Positions 1 through 7,718 of a stretch of DNA of 21,487 bases are shown here, one piece after another. Below the pieces are notes generated by a model that was not told the DNA's origin, did no database searches, and was given only the letters and a program-made list of their open reading frames with translations. Source of the DNA: Scatosoma sp045614565 (GTDB taxonomy: Bacteria; Bacillota; Clostridia; Christensenellales; Borkfalkiaceae); assembly GCA_045614565.1 (NCBI GenBank), contig JAZLDG010000024.1, positions 1-21,487 on the forward strand. The letters are read 5' to 3'. Every line of letters begins with the position of its first letter. Position 1 is the first letter of the stretch. The translations under genes and the position numbers were made by a program.

Positions 1-65
1 AAGCCCCACTCAGCAAGGCAAACACTCTTTTCCGTTTTGTTATCTGACAAAAAAGTAAATTTCAT
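1..65 (-). CDS. Start of a probable MBL-fold metallo-hydrolase (partial)
   Basis: Only the first 21 codons and two bases lie in the window; the gene continues off the left edge on the minus strand. The ATG at 65 follows an AAGGGA ribosome binding site six bases upstream. The peptide begins MKFTFLSDNKTEK and continues to an AEWG motif. That matches the usual opening of Clostridia metallo-beta-lactamase-fold proteins, whose first strand is followed by a conserved E-[WH]-G-L segment. The metal-binding HxHxDH motif would lie outside the window, so the family call rests on the N-terminus alone. The gene is co-directional with the upstream sugar transporter, 70 bases away, with a terminator-like hairpin between them. 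I see no separate promoter, so expression may depend on read-through. Confidence 0.55.
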   Translation of the reverse strand, partial: MKFTFLSDNKTEKSVCLAEWG

Positions 66-92
66 GTCTTTTCCCTTCTATGTTTATTCGCA

Positions 93-129
93 ATAAAAAA
101 CCTTGCAATCTTTCAAAATCACAAGGTTT
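93..129 (-). terminator. Probable intrinsic terminator after the GPH transporter
   Basis: On the minus strand, AAACCTTG (122-129) pairs with CAAGGTTT (98-105) around a 16-base loop, and the transcript then reads into a run of T. It starts seven bases after the transporter stop codon. The stem is short and the loop long, so termination may be incomplete, leaving read-through to the gene at the left edge. Confidence 0.6.
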
Positions 130-135
130 AGAATA

Positions 136-1692
136 TTATTCTTCGTTTTGCGGCGTATCTTCCGTAACTTCCGCTTCGGTTGCGTTTGCAACGTCGTCCG
201 CAAGCGTTTCAGGCGCTTCCGCTTTCGCTTCGACGGCTTCGGTTTCTACGGCGTTTTCCGTAGCTTCCGCGACGCGGCGAGCTTGTAATTCCGCCGTCAT
301 TTCCGCAACTTTCTTTTTGTTCAAGTTGTAAATGAACGCGATAGCCACGAACATTACGATTGCGGCAAAGGTATATAAAGCCGCAACGAGCCATTTCATT
401 CTTTCCGCAACTTCAAACGGTTGGTTCGCTTCGAGTTCGCCGACGTAGCCGAGCCAGCCCATAATCAAAACGACGAGCGACGGGCCAAGACCTTGCGCTA
501 ATTTACGGAAGAAAGAGTGTAACGCGTAAACTGTACCTTCTTCTTTCGTGCCGTTTTTCCATTCGTTGTAATCAATCGCGTCTGCCATCAAAGCCCAGCT
601 TACGCAGGTATAGAAACCAAGACCAAGCCCGAAGAACGCTTGCGCGACTACGTAACCAACCAAGCCTGCCATACCGTTGCCAAGGGGCAAGAAAAGCAAG
701 AGTGCGCCAAAGACGCTAACCGCCGCGCCGACTGCACAGGATTCTTTTTTACCCCACTTATCTACGATCTTTTTAATGAAAGGCATAAACAAGAACATAG
801 GCAGATAGCCGATTAACATTATCAGCCCTGAAACTTTCATTGCCACTTCGGAAAGCTGTGGATCTGCGCCGAAATACGCTTGGAAAAGAACGGTGGTAGC
901 CGAAGAAGAACCTTGCATACCGATAAACATTGCCATTGCCGCAAGGGTTGCGCCGACAGCCGCAGGGTTTTTCATAAAGTTTTTCATCGCTTTCCAAACG
1001 TTGAATTTTTGCGTTTTTTCGCTGATAGTGACGGAGTTTTCTTCCACGCGGATCGTCGTGGTTTTTAACATAAAGATAAAGCAAGCCAAACCGATTGCGC
1101 CCATAATCAACGCTGCTACGAATACGACTTCGCCTTTAAGATTGTTGGACGCGTCGTAGCAAAGCATAGGGAGAAGGACCATAGGCAAAATGTTGCCGAT
1201 CATAGAACCGATCGAACGCCAAGTAGAAAGCTGTGAGCGTTCGCTGCCGTCCGTCGTGATAACGGACATCATCGAGCCGTAGGGTACGTTGGCAATGGTG
1301 TAGAACGCGTCCCAAAGGATATAACCCAAAACGAACAGGATACATCTTAACGCAAGGGGAGCGTTAGGCAAGGGCAGGAAGAAGAATAAGCCCGAGAAGA
1401 GTAAGCCGAGCGCGCCTATAAAAATATAGGTCTTGAATTTACCGCGCTTGTAGTTGCGTTTGTCGGCGTCAAAGAGTGAGCCAAGCAGGGGGTCGTTGAT
1501 CGCGTCCCAAATTTGAACGACAAGCAACAAGGTTGCGTACAGCTCTTCGCCGAGTGCCATAAATTGCGTCCAAAACACGAACATAATCGTGCTTTTGAGC
1601 GCAAAACTCATATTACAGCCCAAATCGCCTGAGGCGTAGGAGAGTTTGTCCCTCATGCCGAAGGGACGGGGTTGGTTAACGGTTTGCTTCAT
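136..1692 (-). CDS. GPH-family sugar:cation symporter (MFS)
   Basis: This is a 518-residue membrane protein of the glycoside-pentoside-hexuronide:cation symporter family (MelB/YicJ/XynB-like). It is predicted to import a sugar or glycoside with Na+ or H+. Family marks are the N-terminal KLSYASGDLGCN segment, the RGKFKTYIFIG loop after the second helix, and NVPYGSMMSVITTDGSERSQ with its SxWR continuation. The hydrophobic pattern fits about 12 helices. The start at 1692 is preferred over the in-frame ATG at 1740 because AGGAGG lies just upstream and the protein then begins MKQTVNQPRPFG, close to the usual family start. Residues from about 467 to the end form an acidic, Ala/Glu-rich tail with no family counterpart that I know of. 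It is divergent from a GH2 glycosidase and probably imports that enzyme's substrate; the actual sugar cannot be told from sequence. Confidence 0.9.
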   Translation of the reverse strand: MKQTVNQPRPFGMRDKLSYASGDLGCNMSFALKSTIMFVFWTQFMALGEELYATLLLVVQIWDAINDPLLGSLFDADKRNYKRGKFKTYIFIGALGLLFSGLFFFLPLPNAPLALRCILFVLGYILWDAFYTIANVPYGSMMSVITTDGSERSQLSTWRSIGSMIGNILPMVLLPMLCYDASNNLKGEVVFVAALIMGAIGLACFIFMLKTTTIRVEENSVTISEKTQKFNVWKAMKNFMKNPAAVGATLAAMAMFIGMQGSSSATTVLFQAYFGADPQLSEVAMKVSGLIMLIGYLPMFLFMPFIKKIVDKWGKKESCAVGAAVSVFGALLLFLPLGNGMAGLVGYVVAQAFFGLGLGFYTCVSWALMADAIDYNEWKNGTKEEGTVYALHSFFRKLAQGLGPSLVVLIMGWLGYVGELEANQPFEVAERMKWLVAALYTFAAIVMFVAIAFIYNLNKKKVAEMTAELQARRVAEATENAVETEAVEAKAEAPETLADDVANATEAEVTEDTPQNEE

Positions 1693-1723
1693 AAAATCCT
1701 CCTCATCTTTGTTTTTGTAAGCC

Positions 1724-1740
1724 GTGCGACCGTTTCGCAC
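1724..1740. repeat. Inverted repeat in the transporter 5' leader
   Basis: GTGCGA (1724-1729) and TCGCAC (1735-1740) form a perfect 6-base inverted repeat around a five-base loop. It sits between the transporter promoter and its ribosome binding site. It could be a repressor operator or an RNA hairpin. GTGCG also opens an arm of the hairpin in the glycosidase leader. The function is inference. Confidence 0.45.
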
Positions 1741-1749
1741 TGCTTTGTG

Positions 1750-1759
1750 ATGATATCAT
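1750..1759. promoter_or_regulatory. Palindrome at the transporter transcription start, possible operator
   Basis: ATGATATCAT is a perfect 10-base palindrome located seven bases downstream of the minus-strand -10 box, where transcription should begin. A repressor bound there would block initiation. The symmetry does not extend outward, and the sequence is AT-rich, so chance is possible. Confidence 0.3.
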
Positions 1760-1766
1760 ATACACT

Positions 1767-1795
1767 ATTATATATGAAAAACTTAATAATGTCAA
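1767..1795 (-). promoter_or_regulatory. Consensus sigma-A promoter for the GPH transporter
   Basis: On the minus strand, TTGACA (1790-1795) and TATAAT (1767-1772) are separated by exactly 17 bases. Both hexamers match the consensus perfectly. The predicted start is near 1760, giving a leader of about 68 bases before the ATG at 1692. Confidence 0.85.
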
Positions 1796-1887
1796 TATCT
1801 TTCACAATTTTTTTGTGTAAATTCTTACCTTTTTGAACAAAAATTGTAAAAAAAATTCATTTCCAAAAAGAATAAAGTTTTTATCCC

Positions 1888-1916
1888 TTGACATAAGCGC
1901 ATTTATCGGTTATAAT
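1888..1916 (+). promoter_or_regulatory. Consensus sigma-A promoter for the GH2 glycosidase
   Basis: TTGACA (1888-1893) and TATAAT (1911-1916) are separated by 17 bases, both perfect. The predicted start is near 1923, about 68 bases before the ATG at 1991. With the transporter promoter it makes a divergent pair whose -35 boxes are about 92 bases apart, a layout suited to joint control. Confidence 0.85.
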
Positions 1917-1924
1917 ATTATATG

Positions 1925-1951
1925 GGTTTGTGCGGTTAAAAAGCGTAAACC
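1925..1951 (+). repeat. Leader hairpin of the GH2 glycosidase
   Basis: GGTTTGTGC (1925-1933) can pair with GCGTAAACC (1943-1951), nine pairs of which two are G-T, around a nine-base loop. It starts right at the predicted 5' end of the transcript. It could be a stabilising 5' hairpin or, as DNA, an operator overlapping the start site. No T-run follows, so it is not a terminator. Confidence 0.4.
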
Positions 1952-1990
1952 TTGAAAATTTGTAAAAATATAATTATTAGGAGAATAAAG

Positions 1991-4246
1991 ATGAGACAGA
2001 TATTCAACTTAAACGAAGGTTGGAAATTTTACAAGGGCGTAGCCGACGTTGCGGCGGCAACGGGGGAATGTGAAGCGGTTTCCCTTCCGCATACGTGGAA
2101 TGCTACCGACGGGCAAGACGGGGGGAACGATTATTTCCGCGGCTCGTGTTTATACGCGAAAAAATTAAACAAAGCCGATCTTCCCAAGGGTGACAAATAC
2201 TATTTGGAAATTTGCGGCGCAAATTCTTCCGCTTGGGTGTATTTGAACGGAAAACAGCTTGCAAACCACGACGGTGGGTATTCCACTTGGCGCGTGGATT
2301 TGACGGCGGACATGCAGGACGAAAACGAGCTCGCGATCGTCGTGGATAACGCGCCCAACGATAGGGTATATCCGCAAATGGCGGACTTCACTTTCTACGG
2401 CGGTTTGTACCGTGACGTGAATTTGATCGTCGTAAACGATACGCATTTTGATTTGGACTATTTCGGCGGGAAAGGGCTTGTGATCACGCCGGTAATGGAC
2501 GGCGCGAATGCGAACGTGCGCGTAGAAACGTACGTGAATAATATGCAAACGGGCGACGAAATCGAAATTACGGTTTTTGACAAGGAAGAGAAGGTCGTTG
2601 CTTTTGCAAAATCGGCGGAACTGAACGCGGAATTCGTGATTGAAAACGCGCGCCTTTGGAACGGACGTAAAGATCCGTATTTGTACACGGCGAAAGCGGA
2701 AATTATCCGCGGGGGCGAGAAGCTTGACGCGGTTTCGGCTCGTTTTGGTTGCCGTAGCTTTGCTATTGATCCCGAACGTGGATTTATTCTCAACGGCGAA
2801 GAATATCCCTTGCGCGGTGTTTCCCGTCATCAGGACAGACTGGGTATCGGTAACGCGTTGTTGCCCTGCCACCACGAAGAAGATATCGATTTGATTATGG
2901 AAGTGGGCGCGACCACGATCCGTCTTGCGCACTATCAACACGATCAATATTTTTACGATCTTTGCGACGAAAAGGGTTTGGTGATTTGGGCGGAAATCCC
3001 TTATATTTCCAAGCATATGCCAAACGGTCGAGAAAATACGATTTCGCAAATGAAAGAGCTTATCGTGCAAAATTACAACCACCCGTCTATCGTCGTTTGG
3101 GGGCTTTCCAACGAAATTACGATGGGCGGCGCGAAAGATCCCGACTTGATTGAAAACCATAATATCTTGAATGACCTCGTACACGGTATGGACAAAACGC
3201 GTTTGACGACGATGGCTTGCGTATCGATGTGTGGTATGGACGAACCGTACGTGCAAATTCCCGACGTCGTTTCGTATAACCATTATTTTGGCTGGTATGG
3301 CGGGGATACGTCTATGAACGGTCCTTGGTTTGACAAATTCCACGAGAAATATCCAAGTAAGCCTATCGGCGTAAGCGAATACGGCTGTGAAGCGTTGAAC
3401 TGGCATACGTCCAACCCTGTGCAGGGCGATTATACGGAAGAATATCAAGCGTATTATCACGAAGAACTCATTAAGCAGCTTTTTACGCGTAAATACCTTT
3501 GGGCTACGCACGTATGGAATATGTTTGACTTCGGCGCGGACGCACGTGCGGAAGGCGGCGAAAACGGGCAAAACCATAAAGGTCTTATGACGATGGATAG
3601 AAAGTATAAAAAAGACGCTTTCTACGCCTACAAAGCTTGGCTTTCGGACGAACCGTTCGTGCACCTTTGCGGCAAGAGATACGTGGACAGAGTGGAAGAC
3701 GTGACGAAAGTGACCGTATATTCCAACCAACCCGAAGTAGAACTTTTCGTGAACGGCGAAAGCGTGGGTAAAAAGACGAGCGCAGAGCATTTCTTCTATT
3801 TCGACGTGAAAAACGTGGGCGAAAGCACGATCGTCGCCAAAGCAGGCGAACTTTCCGACCAAGGCAAAATCCGCAAAGTGGATACGATGAACGAGGAGTA
3901 TATCCTGAAAGAAAAGGGCGCGGTTTTGAACTGGTTTGACGTAGAAGCGCCCGAAGGCAGATTCTCGCTCAACGATAAAATGTCCGATATTATGAGCAGT
4001 TTTTGGGGTAAGCTTTGGTTTATAAAGATGGCGTTAAAAATCAAGAAAGCGTTGTCGGGTAACGGCAATAAGGCAATGGGCGACTTTGAATTTAACGAAG
4101 GAATGATGCAAATGATGGGCGGCTTTACCGTGCTTCGTATGACGAATTTGATGGGTAGTATGAACATTTCGTGGACGAAAGAAGAACTCTTAAAGATGAA
4201 TAAACAGCTCAATAAAATCCGCAAGCCCAAGAAATTGAGAAAGTAA
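1991..4246 (+). CDS. Glycoside hydrolase family 2 enzyme (beta-galactosidase/beta-glucuronidase type)
   Basis: This is a 751-residue enzyme that should cleave a beta-linked terminal sugar by the retaining mechanism. There is no signal peptide, so it is probably cytoplasmic. It has a jelly-roll sugar-binding domain (about 1-165), an Ig-like domain (165-265), and a TIM barrel (265-560) carrying the acid/base in WGLSNE (E375) and the nucleophile in GVSEYG (E463). A further Ig-like part reaches about 630. From about 634 to the end there is a Met-rich, helical, basic tail that is not part of the core fold. The barrel segments RLAHYQHDQYFYDLCDEKGL and IWAEIP favour beta-galactosidase, but specificity is not proven. 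The start at 1991 is chosen for the AGGAG eight bases upstream. It is transcribed divergently from the symporter. Confidence 0.93.
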   Translation: MRQIFNLNEGWKFYKGVADVAAATGECEAVSLPHTWNATDGQDGGNDYFRGSCLYAKKLNKADLPKGDKYYLEICGANSSAWVYLNGKQLANHDGGYSTWRVDLTADMQDENELAIVVDNAPNDRVYPQMADFTFYGGLYRDVNLIVVNDTHFDLDYFGGKGLVITPVMDGANANVRVETYVNNMQTGDEIEITVFDKEEKVVAFAKSAELNAEFVIENARLWNGRKDPYLYTAKAEIIRGGEKLDAVSARFGCRSFAIDPERGFILNGEEYPLRGVSRHQDRLGIGNALLPCHHEEDIDLIMEVGATTIRLAHYQHDQYFYDLCDEKGLVIWAEIPYISKHMPNGRENTISQMKELIVQNYNHPSIVVWGLSNEITMGGAKDPDLIENHNILNDLVHGMDKTRLTTMACVSMCGMDEPYVQIPDVVSYNHYFGWYGGDTSMNGPWFDKFHEKYPSKPIGVSEYGCEALNWHTSNPVQGDYTEEYQAYYHEELIKQLFTRKYLWATHVWNMFDFGADARAEGGENGQNHKGLMTMDRKYKKDAFYAYKAWLSDEPFVHLCGKRYVDRVEDVTKVTVYSNQPEVELFVNGESVGKKTSAEHFFYFDVKNVGESTIVAKAGELSDQGKIRKVDTMNEEYILKEKGAVLNWFDVEAPEGRFSLNDKMSDIMSSFWGKLWFIKMALKIKKALSGNGNKAMGDFEFNEGMMQMMGGFTVLRMTNLMGSMNISWTKEELLKMNKQLNKIRKPKKLRK

Positions 4247-4254
4247 AACCGTAC

Positions 4255-4287
4255 GCCGCGTGGCGTTCCGCCACGCGGCATATTTTT
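4255..4287 (+). terminator. Strong intrinsic terminator after the GH2 gene
   Basis: GCCGCGTGGCG (4255-4265) pairs perfectly with CGCCACGCGGC (4269-4279) around a three-base loop, followed by TATTTTT. The 11-base GC-rich stem isolates the glycosidase transcript from rex. Confidence 0.92.
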
Positions 4288-4289
4288 AG

Positions 4290-4307
4290 AGTTTAATCGC
4301 TTAATAA
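4290..4307. promoter_or_regulatory. Candidate Rex operator upstream of rex
   Basis: The core TTAA-TCGC-TTAA (4293-4304) matches the central TTAA-N4-TTAA of the published clostridial Rex box (TTGTTAA-N4-TTAACAA), while of the six outer bases only two (the right-hand AA) agree. It lies 24 bases upstream of the rex start codon, where autoregulation would act. I could not identify a clear -35/-10 pair in this gap. The TTAA core is easily met by chance in AT-rich DNA. Confidence 0.4.
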
Positions 4308-4327
4308 TTATCGATAAAAGGTGTTTT

Positions 4328-4987
4328 ATGAAAAAGATAAACGAAAAGGAAACGGACAAAGAAATTTCCAAGGCAACGCTTGCGCGTATGCCCTTGTATT
4401 TGCATTTTTTGCAAGAAGAAAATTCCAAAGGCGCGCAATACATTTCTTCCACGGTTATTGCACAAAATATTTCCGTATCGTCGGTACTTGTACGAAAGGA
4501 TCTTGCAATGGTATCTTCGGAATCGGGACGGCCGCGGCTTGGTTTTGCGGTCAGCCGTTTGATCGTGGATATTGAGAAATTTTTGGGTTACGATAACCTT
4601 TCCGACGCGATTATCGTTGGCGCGGGCGGGCTTGGTCGAGCGTTTTTGGGCTATGAAGGCTTCAAAAACAACGGTTTGAACGTCGTTGCGGCGTTTGACG
4701 TGGACGAAAAGCTCGTCGGCAAACGGGTGGCGGGAAAGGAAATTTTACCCCTTGACGAGTTGGAACGGTTTGTTTCCGAGCGTAATATTCGGCTTGGGAT
4801 CGTTACCGTACCCAAGCTTGCGGCGCAAGCGGTCGTCAATAAAATGGTAGAAGCGGGCATTCAAGCTATTTGGAATTTTGCGCCTGCACCCTTGCGCGTT
4901 CCTAAAAATATCGTACTCAAAACGGAAGACTTGGCGGCTTCGCTGGCAATGCTTGCAGGGAAACTGTACCGACGCGGCGATTTTTAA
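4328..4987 (+). CDS. rex: Redox-sensing transcriptional repressor Rex
   Basis: This 219-residue cytoplasmic repressor senses the NADH/NAD+ ratio; in known members a rise in NADH releases Rex from DNA and turns on fermentative genes. The N-terminal winged helix (about 10-75) includes SKATLARMPLYLHFL and the recognition segment SVSSVLVRKDLA. The Rossmann domain carries the dinucleotide loop GAGGLG (98-103). The late IWNFAPAPLRVP motif is typical of Rex. The GRPRLGF stretch around 68-74 resembles a Clostridia subgroup rather than the classic Bacillus form. The start is supported by AAAGGTG five bases upstream. adhE, a classic Rex target, begins 57 bases downstream with no terminator between, so the two are probably co-transcribed. 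Confidence 0.95.
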   Translation: MKKINEKETDKEISKATLARMPLYLHFLQEENSKGAQYISSTVIAQNISVSSVLVRKDLAMVSSESGRPRLGFAVSRLIVDIEKFLGYDNLSDAIIVGAGGLGRAFLGYEGFKNNGLNVVAAFDVDEKLVGKRVAGKEILPLDELERFVSERNIRLGIVTVPKLAAQAVVNKMVEAGIQAIWNFAPAPLRVPKNIVLKTEDLAASLAMLAGKLYRRGDF

Positions 4988-5044
4988 TATCCGCTCCGTT
5001 TTTGCGTTTCTTCTTTCTTCGCGACGGCGCGGGGAAGGAGAAGT

Positions 5045-7657
5045 ATGAAAGAAAACGAAGGGAAATTGACGGAATTAGTGAAAAAGGTTCGTGCGGCGCA
5101 GGTCGAGTATTCCACTTATTCGCAGGAACGCGTGGACGAAATTTTTAAGGCGGCGGCGTTGAAAGCGAACGCGGCTCGGTTAGAGCTTGCCCAAGCGGCG
5201 GTAGAAGAAACGGGTATGGGCGTATTTGAAGACAAGGTTTTGAAAAACCATTACGCCGCCGAATATATTTATAATAAATATAAGAACGAAAAAACATGCG
5301 GGGTAATCGAACGCGACGAAGCGGGCGGTTATACCCGCATTGCCGAATCCATTGGGGTAGCGGCGGCGATCGTACCGACCACAAACCCGACGTCGACGGC
5401 GATTTTCAAAGCCCTGATTTGCTTAAAAACGCGAAACGGGCTTATTTTTTCACCCCATCCGCGCGCGAAAAACTGCACAATCCAAGCGGCGAAAATCGTT
5501 TTAGAAGCGGCGGTGGAAGCGGGTGCACCCGAAAACATTATCGGCTGGATCGACGAGCCGAGCGTGGAAGCTTCCGCTTGGCTTATGAAAGAAGCGGATA
5601 TGATTTTGGCGACGGGTGGACCGTCTATGGTAAAGGCGGCGTACTCGTCGGGAAAGCCTGCAATCGGGGTGGGCGCGGGGAATACGCCCGCGGTATTCGA
5701 CGAAACGGCGAACGTACGGCTTGCCGTGTCGTCCGTGCTGCATTCCAAGACCTTTGACAACGGTATGATTTGCGCATCCGAGCAGTCCGTAATCGTTGCA
5801 AAAGAAATCTACGAGCAAGTAAAAGCGGAATTTATATCGCAAGGCGCGTACTTTTTAAGCGATGAAGAAAAGGATAAAATCCGCGAAATCACGTTTGGCG
5901 GGGGGAGCTTAAATTCCAAAATCGTAGGACAGACGGCGGGGTATATTGCAAACCTTGCCGGTATACAGGTACGAGATGAAACCAAAATTCTCGTAGGGGA
6001 AGTATCGTCTACGGACGAAGCCGAGCCGTTTGCAAGAGAAAAGCTTTCGCCTATTTTGGCGATGTATAAAGCGGAAAATTTCGACGACGCGCTCGATAAA
6101 GCGGACGCGCTTGTGCGCGGGGGCGGGTTGGGGCATACCGCCGCGATTTATATCGACGAAAACAAAGCAAACGAAAATTTGCGCCGCTTTTGTGAGCGAA
6201 TGAAAACTTGTCGAATACTCGTCAATACGCCCGCTTCGCAAGGCGGGATCGGGGATTTGTACAATTTCCGTCTTACGCCGTCGCTCACGCTTGGTTGTGG
6301 CTCGTGGGGTGGAAACAGCATATGTGAAAACGTTGGGGTGCAAGAGCTTTTGAACGTGAAAACCGTTGCCGAGCGTAGGGAAAATATGCTTTGGCTTCGC
6401 GTGCCTGAAAAGGTGTATTTTAAGCGCGGTTGTCTTTCTACCGCTTTGCAAGAGCTTGGCGACTTGCAAGGCAAACGAAAGGCGTTCGTGGTAACCGATA
6501 AATTTTTATATGAGAGCGGTATGGCGGGGCGTGTGACGGCGGAGCTTGATCGATTAGGGATTACGCACACCGTGTTTTTTGACGTAGAACCCGATCCTAC
6601 GCTTGCTTGCGCCAAAGCGGGTGCGGCGCGAATGTCGGCGTTTGCGCCCGACGTGATTATCGCGATCGGCGGCGGTTCGCCGATGGACGCGATGAAAATT
6701 ATGTGGGTGATGTACGAACACCCCGAAATATGTTTTGAACACCTTGCTATGCGGTTTATGGATATACGGAAACGCGCATACGGCTTCCCCAAAATGGGCA
6801 AAAAAGCGACGTTCGTTGCCGTGCCGACGACGGCGGGAACGGGAAGCGAAGTAACGCCGTTTGCGGTCATTACCGACGAAAAAACGGGTGCGAAATATCC
6901 GCTTGCCGATTACGCGATTTTGCCGAATATGGCAATTTGCGATGTGGATTTGATGCTCAATATACCCCCGCGTTTGACGGCGTTTGCAGGCTTTGACGCG
7001 CTTTCGCACGCGATAGAAGCGGTCGCTTCTTTAATGGCTTCCGATTTTACGAACGCCTTTGCATTTGAAGCGATTACAATGCTCGTCAAATACCTGCCCC
7101 TTGCGTTTTTAGAAGGCAAGGAGAACGTAGAAGCGCGGGAAAAGGTTGCGAACGCGGCGACGATGGCGGGGATTGCCTTTGCAAACGCCTTTCTTGGCGT
7201 ATGCCATTCGATGGCGCATAAATTAGGCGCGTACTGGCATTTGCCGCACGGTATGGCAAACTCGTTGTTGCTTGTGGAAGTTATGCGTTTTAACGCCGCA
7301 CCCGCGCCGTTGAAAATGGGTACGTTCCCGCAATACGCATATCCGAACTGCCTTGCAAGATACGCGGAAATAGCCAAACGCTTGGGGTTAGTTGGGGAAA
7401 CGGACGAACAATCCTTTGAAAATCTAATCGTAAAAATTCGGGAATTGCAGTCGCTTTTGGGGCTTCCCAAAACTATTCGCGAAGCGATCGGCGAAAAGGG
7501 CACGGAACAGGAATTTTTGGCTTCGCTTGATCAAATGAGCCGCGACGCGTTCGACGATCAATGTACGGGCGCAAATCCCCGCTATCCGCTCGTTCGCGAG
7601 ATAAAAGAGTTGTATTTACGCGCATATTACGGTGAAAACACGCCTGCGAAGCGTTGA
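5045..7657 (+). CDS. adhE: Bifunctional acetaldehyde-CoA/alcohol dehydrogenase
   Basis: This 870-residue fusion enzyme reduces acetyl-CoA to acetaldehyde and then to ethanol, reoxidising two NADH. In known members it assembles into filaments (spirosomes). The N-terminal aldehyde dehydrogenase half (about 1-430) has the catalytic cysteine in NGMICASEQS (C243). The C-terminal iron-dependent alcohol dehydrogenase half (about 450-865) has the NAD-binding GGGSPMDAMK and the TTAGTGSEV motif. The metal ligands appear intact: D651 and H655 in DALSHAIEA, H721 in CHSMAH, and H735 in LPHGMA. The length is normal for the family. GGAAGGAG lies just before the ATG. It probably shares a transcript with rex and is the likely target of its repression. 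The stop codon lies inside the -35 box of the next promoter. Confidence 0.97.
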   Translation: MKENEGKLTELVKKVRAAQVEYSTYSQERVDEIFKAAALKANAARLELAQAAVEETGMGVFEDKVLKNHYAAEYIYNKYKNEKTCGVIERDEAGGYTRIAESIGVAAAIVPTTNPTSTAIFKALICLKTRNGLIFSPHPRAKNCTIQAAKIVLEAAVEAGAPENIIGWIDEPSVEASAWLMKEADMILATGGPSMVKAAYSSGKPAIGVGAGNTPAVFDETANVRLAVSSVLHSKTFDNGMICASEQSVIVAKEIYEQVKAEFISQGAYFLSDEEKDKIREITFGGGSLNSKIVGQTAGYIANLAGIQVRDETKILVGEVSSTDEAEPFAREKLSPILAMYKAENFDDALDKADALVRGGGLGHTAAIYIDENKANENLRRFCERMKTCRILVNTPASQGGIGDLYNFRLTPSLTLGCGSWGGNSICENVGVQELLNVKTVAERRENMLWLRVPEKVYFKRGCLSTALQELGDLQGKRKAFVVTDKFLYESGMAGRVTAELDRLGITHTVFFDVEPDPTLACAKAGAARMSAFAPDVIIAIGGGSPMDAMKIMWVMYEHPEICFEHLAMRFMDIRKRAYGFPKMGKKATFVAVPTTAGTGSEVTPFAVITDEKTGAKYPLADYAILPNMAICDVDLMLNIPPRLTAFAGFDALSHAIEAVASLMASDFTNAFAFEAITMLVKYLPLAFLEGKENVEAREKVANAATMAGIAFANAFLGVCHSMAHKLGAYWHLPHGMANSLLLVEVMRFNAAPAPLKMGTFPQYAYPNCLARYAEIAKRLGLVGETDEQSFENLIVKIRELQSLLGLPKTIREAIGEKGTEQEFLASLDQMSRDAFDDQCTGANPRYPLVREIKELYLRAYYGENTPAKR

Positions 7658-7682
7658 CAAAATTTTTCGTTTGCGGTATAAT
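7654..7682 (+). promoter_or_regulatory. Consensus promoter for the hydrogenase-tilS-hpt group
   Basis: TTGACA (7654-7659) and TATAAT (7677-7682) are separated by 17 bases, both perfect. The adhE stop codon TGA (7655-7657) is part of the -35 hexamer. No Rex-like TTAA-N4-TTAA element overlaps it, so this promoter may be constitutive or controlled otherwise. Confidence 0.85.
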
Positions 7683-7718
7683 AGAAAATGAAAGAATATA
7701 TTAGGAGAACGCAAACGA

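Noticed and set aside
35..52. Inverted repeat TTTTGT/ACAAAA near the left edge as a regulatory hairpin
   Set aside because: It is short and AT-rich, and lies within the reading frame of the partial MBL-fold gene.
2165..3862. Long minus-strand open frame of about 565 codons opposite the GH2 gene
   Set aside because: It is a shadow of the GH2 coding strand: Arg/His/Phe-rich, no known motif, no ribosome binding site, while the plus strand has complete GH2 catalytic motifs.
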